The notes: generated from the letters alone by a model not told the origin. Shown: positions 1-9,863, numbered from the stretch's first letter. The stretch: DNA of 64,000 nucleotides from Saltatorellus ferox (GCA_007751475.1 CP036434.1:1922001-1986000), one strand, 5' to 3'. Made by a program: numbers and translations.

Positions 1-1137
1 GCCGCTGGCGTCCGCGGCAGCGCGGATCAGGAAGCCCGGGTCTAGCTCGATGCCGCTCGCCGAGCTGCGCTTTCTGTGCGCGTAGACCACCCGGGCACCG
101 GCATCGCAGTTCAGCACGCAGTCGCCGATCCAGCCGCCCATCAGCGCGCTCTCGTAGACCGCCACGCCGGTCGGACCGCCGCCGCCGTTGATCGTTCCCA
201 TCGGAGCGACGCCAGGATCGTCCTGGTGCCAGTGGGCGTCCTGGGTTCCCTGACCGGGCCTCCGATCCGCCTGCCACATCCGCGTGCCGTCGGCGCTGAA
301 GTAGCCGTAGTTTCCGCCCGGCATCACCCACGTGGTGCGGCACGCCTGGTTGCCATCATCGTCGTTGTCGGCCACATACATCTCGCCGTCGCGGTCGAGG
401 GCCACCTCGTAGATGTTGCGGAAGTTGTGGGCGTGGACCTGGATGTCGGAGCCGTCGGGCAAGAAGCTGATCACGAGGCCGCCAGTCCATGCCTTGCCAT
501 CGCTGCTCACGAGTCCTGGCTTGTTGTCCGCGTACGTCGGGCCACCGCCCGCGTAGATGCTGCCCGAACGAAGCTGGAAGCCGTCGGGGCCATCGACCAC
601 GTGGGGGCCTGCGTTGCCGACCGCCGTGTAGAGCCGACCTTCGTGGGGCACGACCGAGTGCAGGCCATGGTCGTGGTCGTAGCCGCCGAAGCCGGTCAGC
701 ACCGTCTCGCGCCGGTCGGCCACGTCGTCTCCGTCGTCGTCGATGTACACGAACAGGTTCGGCGAGCACGAAACGTACGCGCGGTGGCCGATGACGGCGA
801 TCCCGAGCGGCGCCACGAGGTCCTCGTCCTGGACGAACACCTTGGACGAGTCGCATTGCCCGTCGCCATCCGTGTCCTCCAGGATCACCACGCGGTCGCC
901 GCCGTCGCGGTGCATGCCTGGGTTGCGCCCGCTCCACTGCCGGTAGTTGACGGCCTCGGTCACCCAGAGGCGGCCGCGCTCGTCGAAGTCCATCGCGGTT
1001 GGATTGAAGAGCTGTGGGGACTCGGCCCAGAGCGACACCTCGAGGCCCTCGGGCAGTTCGAACGAGTCGGGGAGATCCTGGCCGCTGGCGCTGAGGGAGA
1101 GCGCGGCGGCCACAAGAAGGAGATGGGCTCGGGGCAT
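1..1137 (-). CDS. PVC-type membrane-bound dehydrogenase / NHL-repeat protein (C-terminus cut by window edge)
   Basis: The frame runs open from an ATG at 1137 to base 1, so 379 residues are visible and the stop lies outside the window. Residues 1-18 form a hydrophobic signal peptide. The next stretch (LPEGLEVSLWAESPQLFNPT, then DFDERGRLWVTEAVNYR) is typical of the N-terminal domain of the PVC putative membrane-bound dehydrogenase family, related to PQQ-type glucose dehydrogenases and beta-propellers. Calcium-type Asp runs such as DTDGDG and DDDGDD follow, then further propeller blades. These proteins are secreted or periplasmic, often carry a C-terminal cytochrome c domain, and are abundant in Planctomycetes and Verrucomicrobia; their substrate is usually unknown. 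Whether a haem domain is present cannot be judged here. Confidence 0.8.
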   Translation of the reverse strand, partial: MPRAHLLLVAAALSLSASGQDLPDSFELPEGLEVSLWAESPQLFNPTAMDFDERGRLWVTEAVNYRQWSGRNPGMHRDGGDRVVILEDTDGDGQCDSSKVFVQDEDLVAPLGIAVIGHRAYVSCSPNLFVYIDDDGDDVADRRETVLTGFGGYDHDHGLHSVVPHEGRLYTAVGNAGPHVVDGPDGFQLRSGSIYAGGGPTYADNKPGLVSSDGKAWTGGLVISFLPDGSDIQVHAHNFRNIYEVALDRDGEMYVADNDDDGNQACRTTWVMPGGNYGYFSADGTRMWQADRRPGQGTQDAHWHQDDPGVAPMGTINGGGGPTGVAVYESALMGGWIGDCVLNCDAGARVVYAHRKRSSASGIELDPGFLIRAAADASG

Positions 1138-1255
1138 GGGGCCAGGGTACGACGCGACGGGCTCGCTGCCGAGGCGTTTGGGGCGCTGGTCCGGCACGCC
1201 TCGGCCGCGAATCGGGCTGGTCAAGGCGAACGCCTGAAGGGTCGATAGTGCGTCC

Positions 1256-2185
1256 ATGGAGTCTGCAGCGCTTGTCACCTGTGGCCATTGTGGCCGATCC
1301 CAGCGGCCGGGCCGGACGCTCTGCGAGATGTGTTCGAACCCGCTCGGCGACGGCGGGGCGGGGGCCGGAACCTCGCCCGGGGTGCTCATGGGAAGCCAGC
1401 AGGCGTCGTTGGTGTCTCCGGGCACGGCCGCTCCGCCAGCCCATGGCATCCCCGACTATCGGGCAGCCCGCGCAGAACGAAACGGAAAGGATTTCCAGCG
1501 CGGGCTCAACTTCGTGGCCCTCGGGATTCCGCTCGCGTTCGTCTTCGGGCTGACGCCGCTGCTCCAGTACATGGGTTGGTTCCTGAAGTCGCTCTTCCAC
1601 GAGGTCGGCCACTCGGCCATCGCGATCTTCGCCGGGCACCCTGCGCTCCCGAAGATCTCCCTCAGCGGCCACGCGATGTCGGCCATTGCGGAGCCCGTGT
1701 GGATCATGCGGATCGCGGTGGTGGTGGGCACGCTGGGGCTCATCCGCGCCTACCTCCCGCCCCATGGCCGCATCGTCGCGGTCGCGGCCCTCGCGGTCGT
1801 CTACCCGCTCCTCTGCTGGACCGGCTTCGGGCACTTCATGATCCTGAGCGGAGGCCACCTGGGCGAACTCGTCGCCGGAGCGGTCTGCCTCTGGCGCTGC
1901 CTCGATGGCGAGGACTGTCACCACGATGCCGAGCGCGCCGCCTACGCCATGCTCGGCTGGTACCTGGTGGGGCAGAGCGTCTTGCTCTCGTTCGGCCTGG
2001 CGTTCAGCCAGAACGCCCGCCTGGAGTACGCGGCGAACCAGTCGTTCGGGTTGACGAACGACTACATCCGGCTCGCGGACAACGTGCTCGGGGTCTCTCT
2101 GGAGAGCGTGGGCTTCGTGACCGGAGTGGTCGCGCTGCTTGTGCCGCTGGCCGTCGTCGGTGGGCATTGGCGGAGCCAGCGCTGA
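1256..2185 (+). CDS. Zinc-ribbon plus M50-like membrane metallopeptidase
   Basis: A 309-residue protein that begins with a small zinc ribbon (Cys9, Cys12, Cys23, Cys26). A linker of about 50 residues follows, then several hydrophobic segments. An HEVGH motif (His115-Glu116-His119) lies at the end of the first membrane segment, as in site-2-protease (M50) enzymes, which cleave substrates within the membrane. The second metal-ligand motif of M50 is not obvious; the repeated GGH and GHF motifs near residues 195-210 are only candidates. Activity is therefore inferred. It converges on the PLP enzyme downstream with a 31-bp gap. A membrane protein with an incidental HExxH is the alternative. Confidence 0.6.
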   Translation: MESAALVTCGHCGRSQRPGRTLCEMCSNPLGDGGAGAGTSPGVLMGSQQASLVSPGTAAPPAHGIPDYRAARAERNGKDFQRGLNFVALGIPLAFVFGLTPLLQYMGWFLKSLFHEVGHSAIAIFAGHPALPKISLSGHAMSAIAEPVWIMRIAVVVGTLGLIRAYLPPHGRIVAVAALAVVYPLLCWTGFGHFMILSGGHLGELVAGAVCLWRCLDGEDCHHDAERAAYAMLGWYLVGQSVLLSFGLAFSQNARLEYAANQSFGLTNDYIRLADNVLGVSLESVGFVTGVVALLVPLAVVGGHWRSQR

Positions 2186-2216
2186 TCGAAGGCTCGGGCG
2201 ACCCGGCCGCCGGGCG

Positions 2217-3353
2217 CTACCTTCGAGCGACCTGGTGACCACGGGCTGACACGTGAGCCACCCCCAGGATGTCGTCTCCGTCGGTCAGGACGCAGTCCGA
2301 AGCCAGGTTGACGGTCGGGCATACGTGCCCGGGGACGAGCCGCAGCAGATCACCCCGCTTCGGACGCTTGCCGTCCTTCACCTGGAACACCGTGTGCTCC
2401 TCGCTCTGGCGGATCGCGACGGCGTTCGGCCACTCCAGCGCCGCTGCGATCAAGGTCGGGGTCGCCGCTTCGATGGCCTTGGATCCGGCGTCTACGGTGA
2501 AGAGATCCTCGCCGGGCAAGCTCGCCACGCGGGTGAGCACGATGGCGGCGAACTCGATGGCGTGATCCGCAAGCTGCTCGCGCGTGCGGAGGTCGTGGTA
2601 GACCACCGTGCCGGGGGAGACGCGATGGGGGAGCGTCTTCAGTACGCGGTGGTTCAGGGCAGCGGGGTAGGAAGGAGTCCCCGAGGTGATCAGCTCGCCG
2701 GGTTCGAGGCCCGCATCCGCGAGGTGCCTGTGGGCTCCGACGAGGCGGTCGTAGCAGCGGTGTGCCATTCGCTCGCGCTTCGCTCCGTCAGGGTCGTGCA
2801 TGTGGCCGTCGTAGGCGTGGAGTCCGCCGAAGCGACTCCCCGCGGCGCGAGCGATCGTTTCCAGTGCCTCCAGGTCCTCGACGGAGAGACCGGTGCGGTT
2901 CATGCCCAGATCGAGATCGGCGAAGACGCCGACGGCGCCTGGGATGCCCTCGACTTGCTCCGAGGCCTCGACGAGCGTCGAGAATCGGACGGACGGAAAC
3001 TCCGCGGCCAGCTCCCCGAGTCGAGCGAGCGCGGGGCCGAAGAGATGGTGGGCGACGAGGATGTCGACGGCCGCCACGTCCCCGGACGCGGACCTGCAGC
3101 TGGCCAGCACTTCGGCTTCCTTGAGCGTCGCACACTTGAACTGCAGTACGCCCGCGTCGAGGTAAAGGGACATGACTTCCGGGACCTTGACGGTCTTCAC
3201 GTGCGGTCGCCAGCGATCAGGGCCGCCGACGCGCTCAAGGGTCGCCGCGATGTTGCGCCGCGCCCGGCCGAGATCGATGATCAAGGCGGGCGTCAGGAGC
3301 CCATGCCAGGGGGCCGGCAGGGAGGCCTCTACGGGGGCGAGGGGGGCCGTCAT
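2217..3353 (-). CDS. D-serine dehydratase / D-threonine aldolase-like PLP enzyme (alanine racemase fold type III)
   Basis: A 378-residue protein taken from the ATG at 3353; the frame is open upstream to 3482 but that part looks non-coding. The PLP lysine is Lys53 in the RPHVKTVKVPEV segment, which matches the HVKTHK signature of the D-threonine aldolase/DSD1 family with the second His replaced by Val. Near the C-terminus the segment GHVCPTVNL carries the His-x-Cys pair that binds zinc in DSD1-type D-serine dehydratases. The family cleaves or dehydrates D-beta-hydroxy-amino acids in the cytoplasm. Which substrate it uses cannot be read from sequence. It stands alone and is divergent from the lipoprotein gene at 3548. 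Confidence 0.75.
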   Translation of the reverse strand: MTAPLAPVEASLPAPWHGLLTPALIIDLGRARRNIAATLERVGGPDRWRPHVKTVKVPEVMSLYLDAGVLQFKCATLKEAEVLASCRSASGDVAAVDILVAHHLFGPALARLGELAAEFPSVRFSTLVEASEQVEGIPGAVGVFADLDLGMNRTGLSVEDLEALETIARAAGSRFGGLHAYDGHMHDPDGAKRERMAHRCYDRLVGAHRHLADAGLEPGELITSGTPSYPAALNHRVLKTLPHRVSPGTVVYHDLRTREQLADHAIEFAAIVLTRVASLPGEDLFTVDAGSKAIEAATPTLIAAALEWPNAVAIRQSEEHTVFQVKDGKRPKRGDLLRLVPGHVCPTVNLASDCVLTDGDDILGVAHVSARGHQVARR

Positions 3354-3547
3354 GGTGTGTCCGGGAAGGTGTCCAGATGAGGGACTTGCCACAGGATGAT
3401 GACATTCTCGTCCGGCCGCGAGATCGACCCGTGGACTTTTAGGCGTCGGAGTGTCCAGCGGAGTAGTCTTCGGTAGAGACATCGTCTGGAGCCTGCTTCC
3501 TCGCAGCGGGCGTTCGGAGTCTCCTTCCGAAGTTCATCGCACCGCAC

Positions 3548-6500
3548 ATGCTTGATCGTCATCCTAGGGCCCGGTCCGCCTTCCTCACGTCCTCGCTCCG
3601 CAGGGGCCTCACGCCAGGGCTCCGCCGGGGGCAGGCACTCGTCCTCGTGGGGCTCCTGGCTGCCTGCGGCGGCGGCGGCGGCGGTGGTGACAGCGTGGGC
3701 GCCGGACTCTCCGCAGGGGCCAACCGCACGGTCCTGGCGAGTGAGGTGCTGACGTTCACGGCGACTCCGGCGACGGATTCTGGCATCACGGACTTCTCCT
3801 GGCGCCAGACCGCCGGCGCTCCGGTGGTCCTCGTGGGCCCCGAGAACCAGACCGTTCAGTTCACCGCGCCGGAAAGAGCCACGACCGTCGAGCTGGAGGT
3901 CGCAGGGCTCGGTCCGGCCGGCACCCTCGTCGCGCGCGATCGCGTGGTGATTCAGGTTCAATCGGCTCGCCCCGTGCTCCAGGCCGAACTCCGTTCGACG
4001 ATCGAGATCCGCGGCGGCGGCGAGGGGCGCGCGATGGCGTCCGCGGTCCACTCTGGATCGGGCAGGCTCTTCGTCATCGACGGCGTCGGCGGTGACGTGC
4101 TCGCCTACGATGTCTCCTCGCCGGGCGCCCCGTCGTTCGTGGGCGTGCTCCCGACCCCAGCCTCGACGCTCGGATTCACTCCGGGCTACCCGGTCGCCGT
4201 CGCCGCGGGCGAAGCCGGCGCCGTCGGCATCACCTGGACCGGGGAGACGCCGGAGTTCCCGGGTGTGCTCCAGCTCGTCGACCCGAACACTCTCCAGACC
4301 CTGAACCAGGTCTCGACGACGGGCTCGAATCCCGTCGACGTCGAGGTCACCGCAGACGGCTCCCTGTTCGCGATCGCGTGCGCGGGCGATCCGCTGGAGG
4401 TCGGCGCAGGCGACGGCTTCGGCTACATCACGATCGTGCACATCCCCGCAGGAGGCGCCGCGGCGCTCGACGTCCACGGTGACATCGACCCGGTGGTGCT
4501 CAATCCGTTCGACGGAGACGAGGTCGCGCTCGCCCAATCCGGCATTCGCTTCTTCGCGAGCAGCCCCAGGGCATCGGTCGAGCTGACGCCGCGGGCCGTG
4601 GCGATCTCGCCCGACGGCGAGACCGTCTGGGCGTCCTGCCCGGAGAACGACGCGCTCGTCGTCATCGACGTCGTGAGCGGCCTGATCACCGATCTCGTTC
4701 CGCTGGAAGACCGATCGTTCGGCCCGAGCGGTGCTTCCTTCGAAGCCACGGCCCTTCGTCAGCGGCCGCTCTCCGCTCCCGCGCTCTTCACCACTCCCGC
4801 GGGCCAGTCCATTCCCTTCGGCGGCATCACTGCGCTCGTCGAAGCGACGGTGAACTCGTCTGGAATCGCGCGGATCCGGACGGTGAGCGCGGCGGGACCC
4901 GTAACCGCTCCCCAGGACCGTGACGGCGACGGTGAACTGGATCTCACGCTGGTCGACGCCAGCGCCCGTCAGGAGCTGCGGACGGTCAGTCTCACCGCTC
5001 TCGGTCCCGTCGGTGACCTCGAGCTGAGTACGCGCGAGCCCATCCTCGGCCCGGCAGGCCAAGCGGTCACCGGAAGTCCGAGCCTGCGAGCAGCGCAGCC
5101 CGGCCTCGCCTCCCACGACGAGGAAGTCCTGAACCTGGATGGGAACGTCGTCCCGACCGACGCCTACGGCGCCCGCTTCGGCGGCGCGACGCGCGTGCCG
5201 GGGTCCGACGTCTGGCTCGGAGAGATGCGCCGCAACGGACTGTGGAGGCTCAGCTCCACCGGCGCCGTGATGCAGCGCTTCGTACCCGCAGGTACGCCCG
5301 GGACTCTAGGCAGCGGCACGCTGCCGGCGGTCTTTGCGCAGCGCAGGCTGAACCTCTCGCTGCCTCCCGCCCTGCGCTACGGCGGCTTCGGCGCGGTGGC
5401 CCATTCGCCCGAACGCGGCAGCATCCTCGCGGTCACGCGCCTGCCGCTCGACAACCCGGACACCGCGGCCGACACGACGTCCCGGAACTCGCGCATCGCG
5501 CGCATGATCGAGCTCGACTCGACGTCTGGCTCCGTCGTCGGGGAGTACGCCGTCGTCCTCGAGGCGGTCGGCCACGCGTTCGAGGGCATGACGCAATTCG
5601 CCGGCTCCGGCGCCGACGACGCCGGCCTCTACCTGCTCGAGTCGTCCACCGATCCGAGCGGATTCCGCGCGATCTTCGACCTCGACCTCTCCAGCGCCAC
5701 GAACCTTCGCACCCTGAGCGCGTCGGACTACGGCGCCGTCAGTGCCGTTCTGGAGTCGTCCACGCCGGAGGAGCTCGCCGAACTCGTCGTCAGCATCGTT
5801 CCAGCCGCCAAGACCCTGCGCGTCGATCTGCGCGAGGTCGGCCTCGGTGGTGGGGCCGGTCAGCCTTCCGCGCTCGTGGACTTCGCGGGGATCGGCCTTC
5901 TGGTCGGCTTCGACGATCAGTTTCAGCTCGGTGGCGCCAGCGTGAACGGGAGCACCGGCTCCATCGCAGGCCTCGGCGGTAGCGTCGCGCAGCTGGGCGT
6001 CGTGCAGCTCCAGCCGAGCAGCGCGGACTTCGCCGGCAACGCCACCATGCTCGCGCAGTCCTCGCTTCCGATCCAGGGATTGACGCAGCCGCTCGACCTC
6101 GTCGGAATCGAGATTCAGGGAGTCAGCCATGTGCTCAGCGCCGATGGTGGACGGGCTCGAGTTCTCCCTGGCTCGGGCAGCCAGAATCCCTTCGACGAGA
6201 CCGCGCGGCTCGGTGGTCTGTTGCTCGACACCGGCGTCTTCACGAACGCGAGCACGCTCCAGAATCCCACCGTCGCCGGGGACCTGCGCGTCAGTCGGGT
6301 CGGCAGCGACCTCGACGACGACGGGCTCGTGGACACGCTTCTCGCCTTCGGAGGGCGCTCCATCAGCCTGCGAAGTCGCGGGGGGGATGCGCTGTGGCGG
6401 TCGAGCCGATCGCTGGAGAGGCGCGCCTTCGAGGTGAAGCCAGCGCTCGTCTCGAGCGCGGCGACGCTCTATGGCATCCGGCCGAGCAGCCTCGCGCTGG

Positions 6501-6724
6501 GCTCCATCGGCGGTGTTCGCGTTCTCGCGGCAGGCCTCGAGGGCGCCGGGACGGTCATGCTCTACGACCTCTCGAACCCGGGCTCGCCGCTCCTGTCCGG
6601 CGTCGGCAGCAGCGCCACGCGCCCGGTCGATCTGGACATCGCGCCGATCGCCGGGACGACGCTGTTCGTGACGGACGAAGCGCGCGGGGTGATCGAGGTT
6701 CGTCGCCTCACGCGGTCACTCTGA
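3548..6724 (+). CDS. Large secreted lipoprotein with beta-propeller-like (YncE-type) repeats
   Basis: A 1058-residue protein. A signal peptide ends in a lipobox (LLAAC, Cys40), followed by a poly-Gly linker of seven Gly, which suggests export and lipidation. An Ig-like or PKD-like segment lies around residues 60-140. Repeated blades follow with phrases such as LFVIDGVGGDVLAYDVSSPG and AVAISPDGETVWASCPENDA, typical of YncE/NHL propellers. An EF-hand-like Asp run (DRDGDGELDLT, about residue 458) and a second one (DLDDDGLVD, about 922) are present. The last blade ends VTDEARGVIEVRRL. Function is unknown; it is probably a surface or periplasmic binding protein. Its last 9 bases overlap the convergent blh gene. 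Confidence 0.65.
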   Translation: MLDRHPRARSAFLTSSLRRGLTPGLRRGQALVLVGLLAACGGGGGGGDSVGAGLSAGANRTVLASEVLTFTATPATDSGITDFSWRQTAGAPVVLVGPENQTVQFTAPERATTVELEVAGLGPAGTLVARDRVVIQVQSARPVLQAELRSTIEIRGGGEGRAMASAVHSGSGRLFVIDGVGGDVLAYDVSSPGAPSFVGVLPTPASTLGFTPGYPVAVAAGEAGAVGITWTGETPEFPGVLQLVDPNTLQTLNQVSTTGSNPVDVEVTADGSLFAIACAGDPLEVGAGDGFGYITIVHIPAGGAAALDVHGDIDPVVLNPFDGDEVALAQSGIRFFASSPRASVELTPRAVAISPDGETVWASCPENDALVVIDVVSGLITDLVPLEDRSFGPSGASFEATALRQRPLSAPALFTTPAGQSIPFGGITALVEATVNSSGIARIRTVSAAGPVTAPQDRDGDGELDLTLVDASARQELRTVSLTALGPVGDLELSTREPILGPAGQAVTGSPSLRAAQPGLASHDEEVLNLDGNVVPTDAYGARFGGATRVPGSDVWLGEMRRNGLWRLSSTGAVMQRFVPAGTPGTLGSGTLPAVFAQRRLNLSLPPALRYGGFGAVAHSPERGSILAVTRLPLDNPDTAADTTSRNSRIARMIELDSTSGSVVGEYAVVLEAVGHAFEGMTQFAGSGADDAGLYLLESSTDPSGFRAIFDLDLSSATNLRTLSASDYGAVSAVLESSTPEELAELVVSIVPAAKTLRVDLREVGLGGGAGQPSALVDFAGIGLLVGFDDQFQLGGASVNGSTGSIAGLGGSVAQLGVVQLQPSSADFAGNATMLAQSSLPIQGLTQPLDLVGIEIQGVSHVLSADGGRARVLPGSGSQNPFDETARLGGLLLDTGVFTNASTLQNPTVAGDLRVSRVGSDLDDDGLVDTLLAFGGRSISLRSRGGDALWRSSRSLERRAFEVKPALVSSAATLYGIRPSSLALGSIGGVRVLAAGLEGAGTVMLYDLSNPGSPLLSGVGSSATRPVDLDIAPIAGTTLFVTDEARGVIEVRRLTRSL

Positions 6725-7696
6725 CAGCGATTCGACGCGTCGGGCCAGAGCCGCGGTGACCAGCATGTGGGGCGGAGTCAGCGCAGCGAGGGCGACGAAG
6801 AGGGAGCGCGTCAACGACTCGATCGAGGCCGGATCGCTGGCAGCGAGGTGTCCCAGCGAGACCAGGGCTCCGGTGGCCGCCAGCACACCGACGCCGACGA
6901 CGAGTCCTCGCGCGCGAAGACCGGGGCCGAGGACCGCGTCCACGGTGATGAGGTGGCGCACCGAGTGCCACGCGCAGAAGTAGACCGCGAACGAGAGCAG
7001 CGGCGGGAGGAGCACGAAGGTGGCGGTGAGCAGCCCGAGTTCCAGGAGCCCGCCATGGATCCCGCGCTGGGTCCCTCGCTGGATCCCTCTCCGGGGCGAG
7101 GCTTCGCTGCGTCCGGCGCCGAAGTAACCCGTCACGACGCAGGCGGCCCAGACGGCCAGTGCCGCGGGCCGGGCGCTGATCAGCCAGGGTTCCACCGACG
7201 CGCGCGGAAGGTCGAGCAACCAGCCGAACACCTCCGCGACGTTCCCCGGATGCGCCGCCGCCGGCAGGATGATCGGGGCGGCTCCATGGGCCACCACGCG
7301 TGCCCACTGGCGCCATGGGGAGCGGCTCACCCTGGATCGTGGAGCATCGCCCAGACCGAAATGCAGGGCGGAGGTCGCGAGGAAGAGCGCGAGTCCCAGC
7401 GGCGCGGAGAGCGCCCAGAGGAGCACCACCGCCAGGGCCATGCCGATGTAGAGGCCCAGGAAGCGTCCGAGGTTCAGCTCGCTCCGGTCGGCGCTTCGGA
7501 GCGCAGCAACGAGCGGGTCGAGCGCGCCGTGGGGGAAGCCGAGTAGCCCTACCGCCAGGCCGACGATGATCATCTGCCCCTTCAGGGAGAGCGCGGGCAT
7601 CCACAGCGCCGAAGCGCAGGCGATCAGGGTGACCGCCGACGCCCAGCGTCTGTGCGTGAGGTCTCGCGCTTCCAGCTGTTCGGTGAGGACGGTCAT
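6716..7696 (-). CDS. blh: Brp/Blh-family beta-carotene 15,15'-dioxygenase
   Basis: A 326-residue, strongly hydrophobic membrane protein carrying the His motifs of the Brp/Blh family: GFPHGALDPLVA near residue 55, SALHFGLGDA near 115, and YFCAWHSVRHL near 250. These His residues bind the catalytic iron. The enzyme splits beta-carotene into two molecules of all-trans retinal. It is the last gene of the opsin-carotenoid operon and its ATG overlaps the crtY stop by 4 nt (7693-7696), so translation is probably coupled. The presence of blh with an opsin is the usual signature of a self-sufficient retinal-based pump. Its 3' end overlaps the convergent lipoprotein gene by 9 bp. Confidence 0.93.
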   Translation of the reverse strand: MTVLTEQLEARDLTHRRWASAVTLIACASALWMPALSLKGQMIIVGLAVGLLGFPHGALDPLVAALRSADRSELNLGRFLGLYIGMALAVVLLWALSAPLGLALFLATSALHFGLGDAPRSRVSRSPWRQWARVVAHGAAPIILPAAAHPGNVAEVFGWLLDLPRASVEPWLISARPAALAVWAACVVTGYFGAGRSEASPRRGIQRGTQRGIHGGLLELGLLTATFVLLPPLLSFAVYFCAWHSVRHLITVDAVLGPGLRARGLVVGVGVLAATGALVSLGHLAASDPASIESLTRSLFVALAALTPPHMLVTAALARRVESLSE

Positions 7697-8880
7697 CGCG
7701 AGGTGGCGACGCGCAGGGCCTCGCGTGCGAAGGGCAGCTTGGGCATGGAGCCGATCACGCGGATCCGATCGGAAACGGTCGCGCGCTCCATCAGGAACCT
7801 CACGAGCACGTCGGGCTCGATCGAGCGGAACAGCCGCTGGAAGATCTTCGGTCCGCGCTCCGGATGCCGGCGAAGGAACGACAGGAAGACGTCGTCGAGC
7901 CAGCCGTCGGTGCGCGAGCGGGGCCGCGCGATGTCGGGCTCAGCGCGCCCCAGCAGCGTGTCGGCGAGGGCCGCGGCGGTGCGCTGGATCGTGTGGAAGG
8001 CGTAGCCGCTGCTGGGTTTGACCGCGCCGCCGGGGGTGCCGAGCCGAATCACGCGGCCGCGCGACTCCGCTGCAAAGTGGTTCTGCGAACGGTTCGTCGA
8101 ACCTTGCTGGTCGTTCCTTGCCACGCCGTGCATCGGAATGACCCCCTGCTCGACGTAGTCGACCGATGTCATCCGCGTGCCGAGCCGCGCCGTGACGTAC
8201 TCGCCGATGCGTGCCTCGTACGCTGCACGCTCCAGGGGACGCGTGGAGAGCACGGTCGACTCGATGAGCGCGCGCGTCCTGGAGAAGGGCAGCACGTACA
8301 TGAAGTGAATCCCGTCTTCCTGGGAGACGTCGAAGTCCATCAGCGTCGCGGTTCCCGGCTCGAAGACCTCGTCGGCCGTCGTGATCTCCTGGCCGAGGAA
8401 GTGCTGGAGCAGCGCGCCCGGCGGCGCGTCTTCGCGTGGTGGTGGTCTCGTATCGATGACCGTGGTGGCCTCGATGGAACCCGAGTCGGTCGATAGCGCG
8501 AAGGCGGCCCCAGCCTGCCGCATGGCGAGGACCTCGACGCCCGTTCGAAGGTCCACGGCGCTGGAGCGTTCGAGGCGCTCGCGGGCGTGGGCGTAGAAGC
8601 GGTCCGCTCTCAGGTGTTCATAGCGGTAGGATCCTGACGCGTGCAGGACGTCCACGCCGCGATGGCGCACCGACCAGCGCGACCATGCGTGGTCGACGCA
8701 GGACGAGAAGGAATGCGGGGCCAGGGCCCACCCGCACCATGTCCGATCGCGTTCATAGCTCGTCCGGCGCTCGAGGACCACGACCCTGCGCCCGCGCAGA
8801 TCGCCGGCGGCGAGCTGTACGGCGAGGCTCAGGCCAGCGCATCCGCCGCCGAGGATCGCGATGTCCGCACGCTCGCTCAT
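7693..8880 (-). CDS. crtY: Lycopene beta-cyclase (CrtY type)
   Basis: A 395-residue flavoprotein that cyclises both ends of lycopene to give beta-carotene. The N-terminus has the dinucleotide-binding motif ILGGGCAGLSLA (residues 9-20). Family blocks follow: TLMDFDVSQEDGIHFMYVLP in the middle and GTPGGAVKPSSGYAFHTIQR towards the C-terminus. It lies between crtB and blh, with ATGA overlaps at both ends (8877-8880 and 7693-7696). It supplies the substrate that Blh cleaves. No ketolase or hydroxylase gene is seen nearby, so beta-carotene appears to be the end product of this cluster before cleavage. Confidence 0.93.
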   Translation of the reverse strand: MSERADIAILGGGCAGLSLAVQLAAGDLRGRRVVVLERRTSYERDRTWCGWALAPHSFSSCVDHAWSRWSVRHRGVDVLHASGSYRYEHLRADRFYAHARERLERSSAVDLRTGVEVLAMRQAGAAFALSTDSGSIEATTVIDTRPPPREDAPPGALLQHFLGQEITTADEVFEPGTATLMDFDVSQEDGIHFMYVLPFSRTRALIESTVLSTRPLERAAYEARIGEYVTARLGTRMTSVDYVEQGVIPMHGVARNDQQGSTNRSQNHFAAESRGRVIRLGTPGGAVKPSSGYAFHTIQRTAAALADTLLGRAEPDIARPRSRTDGWLDDVFLSFLRRHPERGPKIFQRLFRSIEPDVLVRFLMERATVSDRIRVIGSMPKLPFAREALRVATSR

Positions 8881-9863
8881 CCGGCGAGGGGATCGGCGCC
8901 CGGTTTGCCGTGGAGGGCGACGTGGAGGCCGGGGAGGTGCCGGGGCTCGCGGCCGCCGCGCCCTGCCAGAGCGATACGGACGGCGGCTCCGGCCGCTCGC
9001 GCCAGATGAACGAACTTGCCGGCGGCGCCCACGTGAACTCTCTCGGGGAGTCGATTCTTCGGTGTCGCCAGGACCTTGCCGCCGATCGCCTCGTAGCAGC
9101 GAGAGGCCGTCAGCACGGCGGCGCGCGCTCTGGCAGGGAGGTGGACCATCCCGGCGTCAGCGCTTCGATAGTAGCGGTCCGCGAGCGCGAGGAGACGTTC
9201 GACGGCGGCTCTGGCTCGACACTCCGTGTCACCGGCGCGCGCCGCCAGCTGCGCGGGATCGAGGGCTCCTCCGGTCCACTCGGCGGGCAGGTAGACCCGG
9301 CCCCGTCGCGCATCCTCCATCACGTCGCGGCAGATGTTGGTGAGCTGCATGCCGACGCCCAGGTCAACGGCGAACGGCAGCGCGTCGCGGTCCTTCACCT
9401 CGAAGAGCGCGCACATCGTCAGGCCGACCGTGCCCGCCACGCGGTAGCCGTAGCGCAGGAGTTCGTCCACGGATTCGTACGGGCGCGGAACGAGGTCCTG
9501 CTCGACGCCCGCCAGGAACTCCTGGATGACGAGCGGGTCCGCGGGGCGGCGTTCGCAGAAGCGAAGGTAGCCCTGGACGGCAGGATCCGCGCTACGTCGA
9601 GCGATCAGGTCGGCCCGCACCCGCGCCAGGTCCCGACGCGCTGCGGCTTCGGGCTGCTCGTCGACGACGTCGTCGACGAAGCGGAAGAAGCCGTACAAGA
9701 GCTCCACGTCCTCGGCGGCGCGGCGGCCCAGCAAAAGGTGCGCGAGGTGAAAGGTCGAGCCGTGCTGCGCCAGCGAGCGCCGTCCCTCGGCGACCAGCTC
9801 GTCGTGAGCCTCGCGCGCGGCGGGGTCGGCGCTGGCGGCCGAAGGAGAGGCAGCGGGCTGCAA
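8877..9863 (-). CDS. crtB: Phytoene synthase
   Basis: Squalene/phytoene synthase family. It condenses two GGPP molecules to phytoene. Two Asp-rich substrate-Mg motifs are present: FVDDVVDE early in the protein and RDVMEDARRGRVYLP in the middle. The reading frame stays open upstream into crtI, but homology begins only after the crtI stop. I chose the TTG at 9863, just downstream of the crtI TGA (9865-9867), which gives 328 residues, a normal family length. No ATG is available before the conserved region in this frame. The 3' end overlaps the crtY start (ATGA). Confidence 0.9.
   Translation of the reverse strand: MQPAASPSAASADPAAREAHDELVAEGRRSLAQHGSTFHLAHLLLGRRAAEDVELLYGFFRFVDDVVDEQPEAAARRDLARVRADLIARRSADPAVQGYLRFCERRPADPLVIQEFLAGVEQDLVPRPYESVDELLRYGYRVAGTVGLTMCALFEVKDRDALPFAVDLGVGMQLTNICRDVMEDARRGRVYLPAEWTGGALDPAQLAARAGDTECRARAAVERLLALADRYYRSADAGMVHLPARARAAVLTASRCYEAIGGKVLATPKNRLPERVHVGAAGKFVHLARAAGAAVRIALAGRGGREPRHLPGLHVALHGKPGADPLAG

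Noticed and set aside
356..2242. Long minus-strand open frame of 628 codons overlapping the first two genes
   Set aside because: Composition is Arg/Pro-rich without domains. It overlaps the well-supported dehydrogenase-like gene in another frame and the M50-like gene antisense; GC-rich DNA gives such shadows.
3350..5116. 588-codon minus-strand open frame opposite the lipoprotein
   Set aside because: Antisense shadow rich in Arg, Asp and Glu with no signature. The plus-strand lipoprotein has a lipobox and propeller motifs.
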